A DNA stretch of 64,000 bases from CAZWVI01 sp964637165 (lineage in GTDB: Bacteria > Planctomycetota > UBA1135): contig CAZWVI010000005.1 of assembly GCA_964637165.1 (NCBI GenBank), positions 1 to 64,000 on the forward strand. The letters are read 5' to 3'. Position 1 is the first letter of the stretch; the number at the start of each line of letters is the position of its first letter. Both the position numbers and the translations under genes were made by a program. This document shows, piece by piece, positions 1-9,556 of the stretch. The notes under the pieces are model-generated. The model had not been told where the DNA came from. It ran no database searches and saw only the letters and a list, made by a program, of their open reading frames with translations.

Positions 1-59
1 ACCTTTTTTGTTTTTACTTCTCTTTTTGTGCCCACTTGGTGGGGTCAGAGTCCAGAGTG

Positions 60-3000
60 CTAGTCGCTTGCTCCAGCCACCCCCGGCCGTGTGTGATCCT
101 GATACTGTCTCAGCATTTCCTCCAATCCCTGCGGCAATCCTGTTCTCCAGGACTTTAGGCGTTCGGTTTTTCGGAGAATTCCTGCTGGGTCTACGAAGGC
201 GAGCCAGGGTTGGGCCCAGCCTCCTACTGTCCATTGCGATTCTTCTGGCTCGGGTCGCGAATGGGTGGTGAAGGCTAGGCCTGGAGCTACTAAATCTTTT
301 AATTCATGGCGCAGAGTTTCGATTGTCTTGACACCAATTGAATTTGGTAACACGACAGTAATTCCTTGGGATGGTTTATCGGCCGCATAATCTTCTAAAA
401 ATCTTCTAAGAGAAGTTAGGTAGTGCTCCAATTTTTCTTCTTCGCTGGCATTGGCGCCCTTTCCTTTTAACTGCTCGGGGAACCACAAGAGTAGAGAACC
501 GCTTGGGTGGAGCGGCAGTCCCGTAACTGGCCGTCCATTTAAGTCTCGCCACTCAGTGGCGCCGCCTTTGTTTGGATGCAGTCCACCTCCCCATGCGAAT
601 TCTTGATCACGATCAAGCCGTTGCACCACCGGCAAACGCGCGCGCATGGCACCCTGGCTAGTGAAAAATCCAACATGGCCTTGAATCGGATGTGCATCTA
701 ATGTTGTAAAAACTCCAGCTTCTTGTCCGTCAATCAAAACTTCAATGGTTGGCCCATCGATTAGTAACTCAACATCAAAGGTGGTTTTTTCGCCACTAAA
801 ACTAACACTACCCGAACTTGCACCACCGCGCGTCCAGCGGCCATCCAAACTCCAATGCACCATGTCAGCGGAACTGCGCGCATCGTCTTGACCATTGGCA
901 TAAGCAAAATCACCCGCGCTTAGTGAAAGTTTGATAAAGCGGTCGCGCCTAGTCCAACCAACAATTACCCCGCCCTTTAGGTAAGACGTTGTCAATTCAA
1001 TTTGCGTGCGTAATCGCCAACGGCCAGCATCTTGCCATTCATCTGCTAAGACAAACGCATCGCGCCATGGAGCGCCACGGTCCATGGTGCCGGTATCGGT
1101 GCGCGCCTTATCCCGTCCAACATGAACATCACCATTGCGCAGGTCCTCAAACCAGAGACCCTCAACGCGCCGTTCTTCATGGCCAATTAAGTCATCCTCG
1201 CGCCACCCATTGCGTCCAAGTGGATATGAAATTGGAAAGAACGGATGGAATTGATTGGCGGCAATCAATGTCGGCGAGCTTATTGAATAAGTCGGTAGAC
1301 CTAAGTTAAAAGCTAAACGGTCGTGTTCGGAAATCATCGCAGCGGCCGCCAACTTCACATTGCGACTTAAGTAGTCGCTTGCCGCTGCCGCGTATGCGTT
1401 AAGCAGATCATTTGCCCCGCGCAGTCTTGGTAAAAATGGTGGGGGAGTCTGCGGTTGGTTACGCCGCCGCGGTGAATCTAGTCTCCTCCAATTACTTGCC
1501 ACCCACTCAGCATGTGGTGAGCGAGTATGTCCCAAAGCAATTGATAGTTGTTCAATGATGTAATCACTTGGCTCATCAACTCGGAGTACCCATTCAAATG
1601 CAGTCACCGCTTCTTTCCACATCGCATTTTCAACAAACAACTCCGCGGCTTGACGTGCTTGGTCTTGACCGAACCATGGCTCGGCACGACCACGCAGCCA
1701 AGTCCACGTAGGCTCGTCGAATACAATTGGCGCTGGATCGCCCGGTGGCGTGTTTTGCGTATAGCGTTTCGTCCACTTAGCCGGCTCACGCCAATGCCAA
1801 CCCTTTAGCCAATCATCGAATTCCTTGGCAAACTCCTCTAGCCCATCAGGGCGACCATTTTTTCCATCGGCAAAATGCTTAACAAAAGTCTTTTCGCCTT
1901 TGCGGTTGCGCTTACGCATATATTTTTGCAAGTTGTCGGCAAACAAAGTTTGGGCATCATCATCCACGCCACTCCATGTATTAAGAAATACAAATAACGC
2001 ATAGCCCGCAGTGTAGTTGTCGCGGTACTCTTCCATGTCGCCAGTTATAAGTTCAGTTAACTTATCAACTTTCCCGTATCCCAAATTGCGAGTACTGGTC
2101 ATGGTTTCAGGATTGGCGTGCATTTCAACAAACTCGGTGTCATAAATACTGCCATATGCAGACCCCGTCCAAACCGCTCGCCCCTCAGCCAGCCAACCCG
2201 GTAAGCCACCAAAAGTTGCGCCATCGAATCGGTGCGTCAACTCGTGTGTAATTCCACGGCCGAGTCCGGGGATTGTTCCAATCGTAAAACGCAAAACTGT
2301 TGTGTCGCCACCTTGAAATCCGCCCGCCCAAAAGAAGGGCGCGCCTTCAGCTTCCAAGCCATGCGACTCCGGAACAATTCGCATGATGCCTTGACGACCA
2401 TTAAATGGGTCCTCACCAAACCAATTCAGTAAACGCTGATGATGCTCTTCAACAGTCGTCGCCGTTCCATACAAAGTCTCCCAACCGCAGGAAGTTTCAA
2501 CGCGGTAAAGTTTCTTAGGGGAATAGGTCGCGCCTGGATTGGCGAAGCTGGCATGGTCCAAAGTGAAGCCACGTTGCTCATCAAGGCCCATCAATTCAAG
2601 TTCATCAAGTGGAGTAATGAACTCAGGCTTTTGAGCAAGAAAATGCCGCGATCGATTTAGCGCACCCGCCGCAATATCTGCCGAGCGCGACATTGAAATC
2701 GGGGCTGGCCCGTGGCAATCGTCTTCAAATGCCGATTGGCGCGATAATCCGGCCAAACAGCGCGCGGCTCTAATAACAGTGGCATGATCTCCTGAAGATT
2801 GCGCAGTGCGAATAACTCGTTCAAGTCCAGCAATTGTTTTCCGCCAAATATCGCGGTCGTGAACAAATTCCGGGTCAAAATCTTCCGCATAACTTGCGGC
2901 CAGTGCCGGAGAACCGGCCGCCAAAGTGCGACCCAAATCTTCCGCCCATTCACTAACTAAGCCAGTGCCTGCGCGTGGATCTTTATCTTGTTGTGCGCGA

Positions 3001-3380
3001 AACTTACTCAAGTCTCGCACTGCACTGGCGCGTGCCTTGGCAATCGCCCGCGGGTGCGGATCTTCTTCAAGCCACCAAGATTCAAGTTGCGCTTTCGGTT
3101 TTACTTTGCCGCGTTTGTCGGCCGCTAAATTGACCCAGTCGTGAGACCACAAGGCGCGCGCGTCATCATCACTTGCTAGAGCTGCGTTTTCCAATAACAA
3201 ATCAACCACTTCTAAGTTGTCGGGTTGTCTTTCAAGAGCCCACATTAAATGTTTATAGGCTTGGTCGTAAGAGCCTGCTTCCATGGCCTCGCGCCCATAC
3301 TTAAGTGAACGTGGTGAACTATTTTGATTTTCGACTCCTTGAAGTGCAGCCGAAATTACTAGCGTAGCGGTGAGAATCAT
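60..3380 (-). CDS. secreted TPR / gluzincin-like metallopeptidase-domain protein
   Basis: A 1106-residue exported protein with a short hydrophobic leader. TPR-like helices near residues 25-75 are followed by a peptidase MA-type domain with HELTH at 379-383 and a downstream glutamate at 399 in GWLAEG, the spacing of gluzincins. After this come a helical region, a beta-rich part resembling a LamG/concanavalin-type domain (about 790-960), and a C-terminal part that may be thioredoxin-like, ending near residue 1106. Its start overlaps the end of the upstream multiheme gene by 4 bases (ATGA), so the two are probably translationally coupled. Zinc binding is well supported; substrate is unknown and the protein could be non-peptidolytic. 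Confidence 0.75.
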   Translation of the reverse strand: MILTATLVISAALQGVENQNSSPRSLKYGREAMEAGSYDQAYKHLMWALERQPDNLEVVDLLLENAALASDDDARALWSHDWVNLAADKRGKVKPKAQLESWWLEEDPHPRAIAKARASAVRDLSKFRAQQDKDPRAGTGLVSEWAEDLGRTLAAGSPALAASYAEDFDPEFVHDRDIWRKTIAGLERVIRTAQSSGDHATVIRAARCLAGLSRQSAFEDDCHGPAPISMSRSADIAAGALNRSRHFLAQKPEFITPLDELELMGLDEQRGFTLDHASFANPGATYSPKKLYRVETSCGWETLYGTATTVEEHHQRLLNWFGEDPFNGRQGIMRIVPESHGLEAEGAPFFWAGGFQGGDTTVLRFTIGTIPGLGRGITHELTHRFDGATFGGLPGWLAEGRAVWTGSAYGSIYDTEFVEMHANPETMTSTRNLGYGKVDKLTELITGDMEEYRDNYTAGYALFVFLNTWSGVDDDAQTLFADNLQKYMRKRNRKGEKTFVKHFADGKNGRPDGLEEFAKEFDDWLKGWHWREPAKWTKRYTQNTPPGDPAPIVFDEPTWTWLRGRAEPWFGQDQARQAAELFVENAMWKEAVTAFEWVLRVDEPSDYIIEQLSIALGHTRSPHAEWVASNWRRLDSPRRRNQPQTPPPFLPRLRGANDLLNAYAAAASDYLSRNVKLAAAAMISEHDRLAFNLGLPTYSISSPTLIAANQFHPFFPISYPLGRNGWREDDLIGHEERRVEGLWFEDLRNGDVHVGRDKARTDTGTMDRGAPWRDAFVLADEWQDAGRWRLRTQIELTTSYLKGGVIVGWTRRDRFIKLSLSAGDFAYANGQDDARSSADMVHWSLDGRWTRGGASSGSVSFSGEKTTFDVELLIDGPTIEVLIDGQEAGVFTTLDAHPIQGHVGFFTSQGAMRARLPVVQRLDRDQEFAWGGGLHPNKGGATEWRDLNGRPVTGLPLHPSGSLLLWFPEQLKGKGANASEEEKLEHYLTSLRRFLEDYAADKPSQGITVVLPNSIGVKTIETLRHELKDLVAPGLAFTTHSRPEPEESQWTVGGWAQPWLAFVDPAGILRKTERLKSWRTGLPQGLEEMLRQYQDHTRPGVAGASD

Positions 3381-5416
3381 TTTGTAATGCCCAAGGATAA
3401 AAGCAATTGCTCAATCTGGGGGTCGCGCGGGTCGAGTTCAGCAGCTTTTTTCGCGGCGGATTTCGCGGCCGCTTGGTTGCCTTGTTCAATTCGCACAATT
3501 GCTAAGTTAAACCAGGCGCGTGCAAACTCAGGAGACAACTGAATGCATTTCCCAAGCGCGCGTTCAGCTTCGTACCATTCCTGCTTGGCCCCTTTAGCCA
3601 GGGCAAACAAAAACCAACCCTCCGCATAATCCGGCCAACGCTTAGTGATGTACTCACTGCGCTCGGCAGCTTCATCACTTTTGCCCGCAGCGTCAAGAGC
3701 CGCGACTAATGCTTCATGCAAAATTGGCTGCGAGTTATCCCAAGTAAGAGCGCGCTCAAGTTCGCTTAATGAAGCTGCGTATTGATTGCGGTCAGCTAAC
3801 CATGTTGAATAACTTGCTGCTCCTTGAGGCTGATCACGATTGTGCTTGAAAAATTCATTCAACTCTGAATTTAAATTTGATTCGGGTTTTAATAATTCAC
3901 CAAGTGCTAAGCCGGCCTCGACGCGGATTGCGCGGTAGGGGTCGAAATAATCAACGCCACGGTTTGGCGCGGAATAGATAAAGGCCAACTCTGGGCCAAG
4001 TGCACGTACCACAGCTAAACGCACTAATGGTTCTTCATCGCGGAGTGCGTTCAAAAGATAGGGGAAAACCCCTTCGCCACTGGGCCACGCTGAAATGGCG
4101 TTGGTGAGCACTGCTCGCCACATTGGGTGCTTTTCCTGTTTCAACCAATCAAGCAATTCACGCCATGCTTCGGGGTCATTCACGTCCCCATTATTTACCT
4201 GCCGTGCGCGATCTAAAAAGCGCGCGCGCGTACGTCGTGGCCGCTCCATCTTTTCGCCGTACCAACTGTCAACATGTTCAATTGCCCAATCAATTGTTTG
4301 ATCTTGATGACAGTCATTACAGGCATTGCGTAATCCCAACTCTTTACTAAGTTGCGGATCTGGCACGCTAAAGGAATGATCATGCCGCGGGTCACGTTGC
4401 ATATAAGTTGTAGTTGGCATGTGGCAACTAACACAGCGCGCACCCTCCGAGTCCTCCTGGTGATGTGAATGATTCGCAATATCTAAAACTGGAATTGTTC
4501 CCTGTTTGACATTGTGACAACTCATACACAAAGCATCGCCGGGTAATTTAGTTTTACTGCTGTGTGGATCATGACAATCGATACAGCTAACACCGGCTGA
4601 GTGCAGTCGACTTAATCGAAAGGAAGCCCACTCATAATTTTCATCGCGAATGCGCCCATCGGCGAGCCAAGTATCGCTTAAATCTGGAAGTTCCGGAGAA
4701 TAGTTATCGAGAAAAATTGGATGTTCACTACCCTTATCTCCGAAGTTACTTATTGCGCCTAGCTCTGCGCGGCGCGAATGACAGGGTGCACATGCAGCAG
4801 TTTGGTCGCGCGCTTTAGCTATCCGAACCTTCTCCGGGTTTTGCGCATGTTGTGAAGCATTAGGGTGGCACGCTTCACACGCAACACCCAATTCATCAAA
4901 AGTGCTTTGATAAATATCGGCGCTTGGGTCCCATACTTTTTCGTAGTTGGTGTTGTGACAGCGCGCGCACATCGAATCCCAATTCATTCCGCGCCCAGTC
5001 CAATGGCCCCATTCGCCTGGACCGCGCCCATCTTCAAAAATATCAAACCAATCTTCTTGCACTGGGTCGAAGGCGCGTTGGGCAACTTGTAAATTGCCAT
5101 CAACTTCAATTAAATATTGAACTAATGGCTCGACACCGATTTTACGCACCCCAACAAATTCATGTTGGCCACCGTCAGGTCCAGTGGCAGTTACTAGAAC
5201 TTCATCATCTAGGTTTTTTTCGGCGTGAGCATGATTGCTACTATTCCAACTCGACCACTCATTTGGGTGGCATTCTTTGCACGATATCGCTGCTTGATAA
5301 GGCGTTGAACCCGACTTCACAGCTAGCGGTGTCGGCGCTTCAACATCCAGGCCACAGGCCGACAACCAAGTAAGAATGGCGGCGGCTGGAACTAGGGCGG
5401 CAGTTCGTAGTTTCAC
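3377..5416 (-). CDS. multiheme c-type cytochrome (eight CxxCH) with HEAT and TPR repeats
   Basis: Eight CxxCH motifs are visible in order (CKECH, CARCH, CEACH, CAPCH, CIDCH, CMSCH, CVSCH, CNDCH), followed by HEAT-like and then TPR repeats, ending in an LSLGITK-type tail. The heme part resembles the cytochrome c554/NrfA-like multiheme family. I chose the GTG at 5416 because it gives a lipoprotein leader ending LSAC; the longer reading frame to 5503 would run into the divergent gene. Likely an extracytoplasmic electron-transfer or redox enzyme; the electron acceptor cannot be told. Coupled by a 4-base overlap to the TPR-gluzincin gene. Confidence 0.85.
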   Translation of the reverse strand: MKLRTAALVPAAAILTWLSACGLDVEAPTPLAVKSGSTPYQAAISCKECHPNEWSSWNSSNHAHAEKNLDDEVLVTATGPDGGQHEFVGVRKIGVEPLVQYLIEVDGNLQVAQRAFDPVQEDWFDIFEDGRGPGEWGHWTGRGMNWDSMCARCHNTNYEKVWDPSADIYQSTFDELGVACEACHPNASQHAQNPEKVRIAKARDQTAACAPCHSRRAELGAISNFGDKGSEHPIFLDNYSPELPDLSDTWLADGRIRDENYEWASFRLSRLHSAGVSCIDCHDPHSSKTKLPGDALCMSCHNVKQGTIPVLDIANHSHHQEDSEGARCVSCHMPTTTYMQRDPRHDHSFSVPDPQLSKELGLRNACNDCHQDQTIDWAIEHVDSWYGEKMERPRRTRARFLDRARQVNNGDVNDPEAWRELLDWLKQEKHPMWRAVLTNAISAWPSGEGVFPYLLNALRDEEPLVRLAVVRALGPELAFIYSAPNRGVDYFDPYRAIRVEAGLALGELLKPESNLNSELNEFFKHNRDQPQGAASYSTWLADRNQYAASLSELERALTWDNSQPILHEALVAALDAAGKSDEAAERSEYITKRWPDYAEGWFLFALAKGAKQEWYEAERALGKCIQLSPEFARAWFNLAIVRIEQGNQAAAKSAAKKAAELDPRDPQIEQLLLSLGITK

Positions 5417-5445
5417 ATCCTTAATCGTAGGGGTACCATGGCTAT

Positions 5446-5898
5446 ATGGCACAAGCGAAGAAGAGTTGGCAGGAAAAATTGCGGGACAGCAAAGAACTTC
5501 CAAAAATCATTAAGCCGAAGGGTAGGGGTGCTGAGCGTTATGGCGACCGCATGCTGGTTCCTGCACCGATTGATGTGGACGCTCTAATGAAAAAAGTTCG
5601 CAAGGGACGCGTGACCACGGTTGCGAAATTGCGTGAGAAATTGGCCAGTGATCATGATGCCACCAGTACTTGCCCATTAACTTGTGGAATTTTTGTTTGG
5701 GTAGCAGCCAACGCAGCTCAGGAGGCGGAGGGCCAAGGCCGCAAACGCATTACTCCGTGGTGGCGAACTCTAAAAGCTAAGGGCGAGCTTAACCCTAAAT
5801 ATCCTGGCGGCATGGAAGAACAAGCCAAGCGATTGCGCGCCGAGGGTCACGAAATTGAAACTCGTGGTAAACGCCAATTCGTTGTTGGAGTTTCTTAA
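5446..5898 (+). CDS. MGMT-family (alkyltransferase-like) protein
   Basis: A 150-residue basic protein that matches my memory of the short bacterial proteins annotated as MGMT family. The core has a winged-helix-like stretch (KGRVTTVAKLREKL), then TCPLTCGIFVW where classical O6-alkylguanine transferases carry the PCHRV active site, and a YPGG motif near the C-terminus. The position of a cysteine is kept but the motif is different, so DNA recognition without classical alkyl transfer is possible. Starts only about 30 bases from the divergent cytochrome gene, so the two promoters must overlap. Confidence 0.7.
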   Translation: MAQAKKSWQEKLRDSKELPKIIKPKGRGAERYGDRMLVPAPIDVDALMKKVRKGRVTTVAKLREKLASDHDATSTCPLTCGIFVWVAANAAQEAEGQGRKRITPWWRTLKAKGELNPKYPGGMEEQAKRLRAEGHEIETRGKRQFVVGVS

Positions 5899-5901
5899 TG
5901 A

Positions 5902-6711
5902 TTAGTCCAACGGTCTAATCCAAATATTCCGAAAGCTAACCGGATTGCCGTGGTCCTGTAATTTAAGTGGCATTTTCGCAGGGTGCGCTTCGTAAGTGGC
6001 AACTTTCTTGTGTGTTGTTTTGCCGATGAATGCACGATTGTTGTGGGTTAAAACTCCATTGTGAAAAACCGTAACAATTGCCGACGAAACTAATTTATCG
6101 CCGTCAAATTTAGGTGCTGTAAAAATAATATCGTAACTTTGCCATTCACCAGGTTTGCGGCTGGCATTCACTAACGGTGGGTGCTGACCATACAAAGCTG
6201 AAGCTTGTCCGTCCGGGTAGGTTCGTGATGACCAAGAATCTAAAATTTGAATTTCATATTGGCTCATAATAAATACTCCACTATTACTTGCTCCCTGGCT
6301 CGCTCGTTCAGAAATTGGACTACGCCATTCAACGTGCAATTGACAACTTCCAAATGATTCTTTGGTATGAATGTCGCCTCCACCAGAAACAGTAGCAACG
6401 CCATTTTCAAATTTCCATGGAGCGGCCTTGCCGTCCCACGACTCCCAGCTAGCAAAACCACTTTTGCTTAATAAGATAGTTGCATCACTCGGAGGGGCAA
6501 TTGGCAAATGAACATTTGTCGGGCCAACGAAGGCAGGTAGGGGACGATCTTTGTCATGTACGCGCCAAGTTTCACCGGGTAGCAGTGGAGTGTCGGTGTA
6601 ACCCGATGCCGGTGCGGTCAAGTATGGTGGCGTCTCATTGTCAGTCACTGGATCTTGAGCAGTGCCGGCCGCGAGAATTATTGCGCAAAGGAGGAAGTTG
6701 TAGTTCATCAC
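5902..6711 (-). CDS. secreted 3-keto-disaccharide hydrolase-domain (DUF1080) protein
   Basis: 269 residues with an N-terminal signal peptide (hydrophobic to about residue 18, then AQDP). The middle carries typical family features: GDIHTKESFGSCQLHVEWRSP, SNSGVFIMSQYEIQILDSW, a GEWQSYDIIFTAP segment and RAFIG. These are concanavalin-like beta-sandwich proteins, abundant in planctomycetes and linked to glycoside breakdown. Convergent with the MGMT-family gene and divergent from nagA with 25 bases between starts, which fits a carbohydrate locus. A second copy of this domain lies at 16531-17181. Confidence 0.88.
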   Translation of the reverse strand: MMNYNFLLCAIILAAGTAQDPVTDNETPPYLTAPASGYTDTPLLPGETWRVHDKDRPLPAFVGPTNVHLPIAPPSDATILLSKSGFASWESWDGKAAPWKFENGVATVSGGGDIHTKESFGSCQLHVEWRSPISERASQGASNSGVFIMSQYEIQILDSWSSRTYPDGQASALYGQHPPLVNASRKPGEWQSYDIIFTAPKFDGDKLVSSAIVTVFHNGVLTHNNRAFIGKTTHKKVATYEAHPAKMPLKLQDHGNPVSFRNIWIRPLD

Positions 6712-6736
6712 TTGCTGGATAGGTTAGCATGAACAT

Positions 6737-7921
6737 ATGTCGGGTCTATGTGGTCAAATTTTTTTTGCTGGAAAGTTTAAGCCGGGCTGGCTGACTTGGA
6801 GTGGTGGCCGTATTGCCGAAATTGGCCTTGGCAAAGCACCGCGTCGTTTGGCGGATAAAATAAAAGATCTTGGAAGAACACGGATTGCACCGGGATACGT
6901 TGACACCTTGTGTCATGGGTTTGCTGGAATTGCTGCCCCAAACGCAAAGCCCGATGAATTAGCGCGGATGGCGCGGGCTTTGAGTGGCAGTGGAGTGACT
7001 ACAGTTTTGTCGGGCTTTTATCCGACAGGTAATCCAAGTTTGCGCGCCGCGGCCAAGCGTTGGGATAAATATAAAAAAATAGGGCGGCGCAGTTCTTTAA
7101 CGCGAACGGCGGCGCGCCTTGAGGGTTGGCACGTGGAAGGTCCGTTTATAGGAAGTGAAATGGCCGGCGCCTTGCCACTTTCATCATTGCGTTTGCCAAC
7201 TTCTAGTGGCATGGCGGCATTTGTTAAAGCCTGCGATGGAAATTTGCGCATGACCACCTTCGCCCCTGAATTAGCCGGCGCAGAACAGTTAGTCGCATAT
7301 CTAGTTAAGCATAAAGTGTGGCCAAGCATTGGTCATACTTGTTGTCGATTAGATGAATGCCAACAAGTAAGTGCGGCGGCCGACACAAAAATTGCGATGA
7401 CTCATTTATTTAATCGCATGCGCGCAACTTCACGCGGGTCAGCTGGTGGGCCGATTCAATTTGCTGAATTGGCTTTGGCTAAATGGATTGGAATTATTCC
7501 TGATGGGGTGCACGTTCCAGTCACAACGTTAGCCGCATGGTCTCAACGTAAAGCCTTTAACAATTGCTTAATGTATCAAAGTGATAATTTGTCGCATGCG
7601 GGGTTGGCGGCCGAATCATTTATGGTTGGCGGGTTACAACTAAGGCGAGAAGGTCCTTCGGCGCGTCGTCCGGATGGCGGCCTCGGCGGCAGCCTAGATA
7701 GCTTGTCGGCAATGCTTCATCAGCGAATAACTGACCGAAGCATTAATTTAGCGCGCGCGATTCAAGGGGCGTGCGTGGTGCCGGGCAGTTTGTTCGGTGA
7801 TCGCGGCGTCCTAGTGCCGGGCAAGTTGGCTGACATTAATGCCCTAAGTAGTAAGGGCGAAGTTTTAGCGACTTGGATTGGCGGCAAGCCGGTGCCTAAA
7901 TACCAAAGCTTTACTTGCTAG
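6737..7921 (+). CDS. nagA: N-acetylglucosamine-6-phosphate deacetylase
   Basis: Deacetylates GlcNAc-6-P to glucosamine-6-P in amino-sugar catabolism. An amidohydrolase fold is shown by CHGFAG (H60), WHVEGPF (E134), SIGHT (H200), THLFNRM (H223) and PDGVH (H259), matching the metal- and substrate-binding residues known for E. coli NagA. The general acid/base aspartate seems to be D283, but in an unusual context (YQSDNLS rather than a TDA-type motif). 394 residues is normal for the family. Its 3' end overlaps nagB by 11 bases on the opposite strand, so the two pathway genes converge instead of forming an operon. Confidence 0.9.
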   Translation: MSGLCGQIFFAGKFKPGWLTWSGGRIAEIGLGKAPRRLADKIKDLGRTRIAPGYVDTLCHGFAGIAAPNAKPDELARMARALSGSGVTTVLSGFYPTGNPSLRAAAKRWDKYKKIGRRSSLTRTAARLEGWHVEGPFIGSEMAGALPLSSLRLPTSSGMAAFVKACDGNLRMTTFAPELAGAEQLVAYLVKHKVWPSIGHTCCRLDECQQVSAAADTKIAMTHLFNRMRATSRGSAGGPIQFAELALAKWIGIIPDGVHVPVTTLAAWSQRKAFNNCLMYQSDNLSHAGLAAESFMVGGLQLRREGPSARRPDGGLGGSLDSLSAMLHQRITDRSINLARAIQGACVVPGSLFGDRGVLVPGKLADINALSSKGEVLATWIGGKPVPKYQSFTC

Positions 7922-8639
7922 TTAGGCGGCTGGCACTCGCCTTGTCCAAAAACCAAATCACGTCCCGATGTTGTTGTAAAAATGAAGCAGGGCAATCAAC
8001 GCTTACTGGCCCCTCAATGGCAGTTGCTACTGCTTCAGCTTTATGTTCTCCAAAGGCACAAATACGAATACGACGTGCATTTAAAATGGTTGCGATGCCT
8101 TGAGTAATCGCCATAGTTGAGAAATCCGGATTAGCTTGTAATGTTGATTCACTTAAATTAACTAATCGTGTTTGCGAAAGTTGTTCGGAGCCAGGTTCGT
8201 TAAAGCCAATGTGACCATTGATGCCAATCCCAAGCAATTGCAAATCAATTCCGCCGAGCTTTACAATTTCGTCCTCAAAGGATTGGCAGAAATTAGCAAC
8301 TTCATTTTTAGCTCCGCTAAAGCCTGGAAGCTTTGCGGGGTGGTCAGCTTCGGGAAATTGTTGCCGCATAAAATTTGCGAATGAAAAATTATTCGCGTCT
8401 TGCTGAGGAAAAAATTCATCGAGATTAAAACCGCCGACACCGGCTAATTCGGGGCCAAGAAATTCCCGCATTTGGGCATAAATCGGCAACATACTTGAGC
8501 CGGTGGCAAAACCTAAACAAAGAGGAAAGGCTTTGCCGCTTTGGCGCGCGGACGGCGCGAGGGCATTGCGTAATTGAAGAATTTCTCCAACTAATTCACG
8601 GGAGGCGTTTTCCGCGTTGTGGTGAATTCGGAGTTTCAC
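7911..8639 (-). CDS. nagB: glucosamine-6-phosphate deaminase
   Basis: Converts glucosamine-6-P to fructose-6-P and ammonia, the step after NagA. Family motifs are visible: LGFATGSS near the N-terminus, NLDEFF, and GIGINGHIGFNEPG, the active-site loop in the form seen in Bacillus-type NagB (NGH in place of DGH). I chose the GTG at 8639, which gives 242 residues and starts 8 bases after the upstream isomerase stop; the longer reading frame would overlap that gene by 73 bases. Third gene of a minus-strand series with the isomerase and a large metalloprotease. Confidence 0.88.
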   Translation of the reverse strand: MKLRIHHNAENASRELVGEILQLRNALAPSARQSGKAFPLCLGFATGSSMLPIYAQMREFLGPELAGVGGFNLDEFFPQQDANNFSFANFMRQQFPEADHPAKLPGFSGAKNEVANFCQSFEDEIVKLGGIDLQLLGIGINGHIGFNEPGSEQLSQTRLVNLSESTLQANPDFSTMAITQGIATILNARRIRICAFGEHKAEAVATAIEGPVSVDCPASFLQQHRDVIWFLDKASASRLTSK

Positions 8640-8647
8640 AGCTTTAA

Positions 8648-9556
8648 TTACTTTGAGCGCCAATGGTCGGCAATCGCCAGGCGTTGCGCAGCCACGAAGT
8701 CGCCATCGCGCGGCGAACACTCACAGCCGATTGGGCCGCGGTAGCCAAGTTCAATTAACTTTTCGAAAACACGGCCATATTGAATTTCTCCTGTGCCGGG
8801 CTCGTGACGACCGGGGTGATCGGCAAGTTGAATGTAACCAACTTGGTCGAAGCCATCTTCAAGCCGACCACATAAATCCCCTTCAGAAATTTGCATGTGG
8901 TAAAGATCCCAATTGATTTTAACCATCGGCGAATTAACTTCGCGGCAAATATTGACCGCATCAACCGAACCATAAAGACAGTGGCCTTTGTGGTCTACAC
9001 GAATATTCATCGGTTCCAAAATTAACATCAAGTTGGCGGCCTCAACAATCGGCGCAACTCGTTTAAGCCCATCGATAATGTTTTGATGCATTTCGGCGGT
9101 GCTCATGCCGCGTTGGTCATTGCCGCCAACTACTGTTGCCATCGGACAAGTAATCCGTTGCGCAGCTTCGCAAGCATCAATGATGTGTTGTTCAAAGCGA
9201 TCATGATTTTTGGAATGATTCAGGCCCGGAACAAATCCCCACGCAGTGAATTGTGCAACGCGCACACCAGTTTTTTCGCACATAGCGGCGATTGCATCTA
9301 AGTCTTTGTTGCGCCACGGCCAAAACTCAACCCACTTGAAGCCGAGGTCAGCCGCTGCTTGAATGCGTTCAACAAAGGGCAATTTGCCAAACCACATTTC
9401 GATGTTGAGGGCGAATTCATTGCGCAAACCATCGCCCGGTCGAGCATTGGTGGCCGGTTCTTGGGCGAGTAATTGCGCAGCGGAGGGTAGGCCAGTGGCC
9501 AGCCCGGCAGTTCCAGCGATGCTGGCAGCCATGAAGTTGCGGCGGTCAAGTTTCAT
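8648..9556 (-). CDS. Tat-exported TIM-barrel sugar isomerase (hydroxypyruvate isomerase-like)
   Basis: 302 residues. The N-terminus has a twin-arginine-like leader (DRRNFMAAS, then a hydrophobic stretch to AQEP). The body is an AP-endonuclease-2-type TIM barrel with LEPMNIRVDH, KINWDLYHMQISEGD and HPGRHEPGTGEI, typical of hydroxypyruvate isomerase and related xylose-isomerase-like proteins. A metal-dependent isomerase or epimerase acting outside the cytoplasm is likely; the substrate is not fixed by sequence. Its ATG shares a base with the stop of the preceding metalloprotease gene (TAATG), so reinitiation coupling is likely. Confidence 0.8.
   Translation of the reverse strand: MKLDRRNFMAASIAGTAGLATGLPSAAQLLAQEPATNARPGDGLRNEFALNIEMWFGKLPFVERIQAAADLGFKWVEFWPWRNKDLDAIAAMCEKTGVRVAQFTAWGFVPGLNHSKNHDRFEQHIIDACEAAQRITCPMATVVGGNDQRGMSTAEMHQNIIDGLKRVAPIVEAANLMLILEPMNIRVDHKGHCLYGSVDAVNICREVNSPMVKINWDLYHMQISEGDLCGRLEDGFDQVGYIQLADHPGRHEPGTGEIQYGRVFEKLIELGYRGPIGCECSPRDGDFVAAQRLAIADHWRSK

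Noticed and set aside
8..271. Plus-strand open frame at the left edge
   Set aside because: It lies opposite the end of the TPR-gluzincin gene and has low-complexity, arginine-rich composition.
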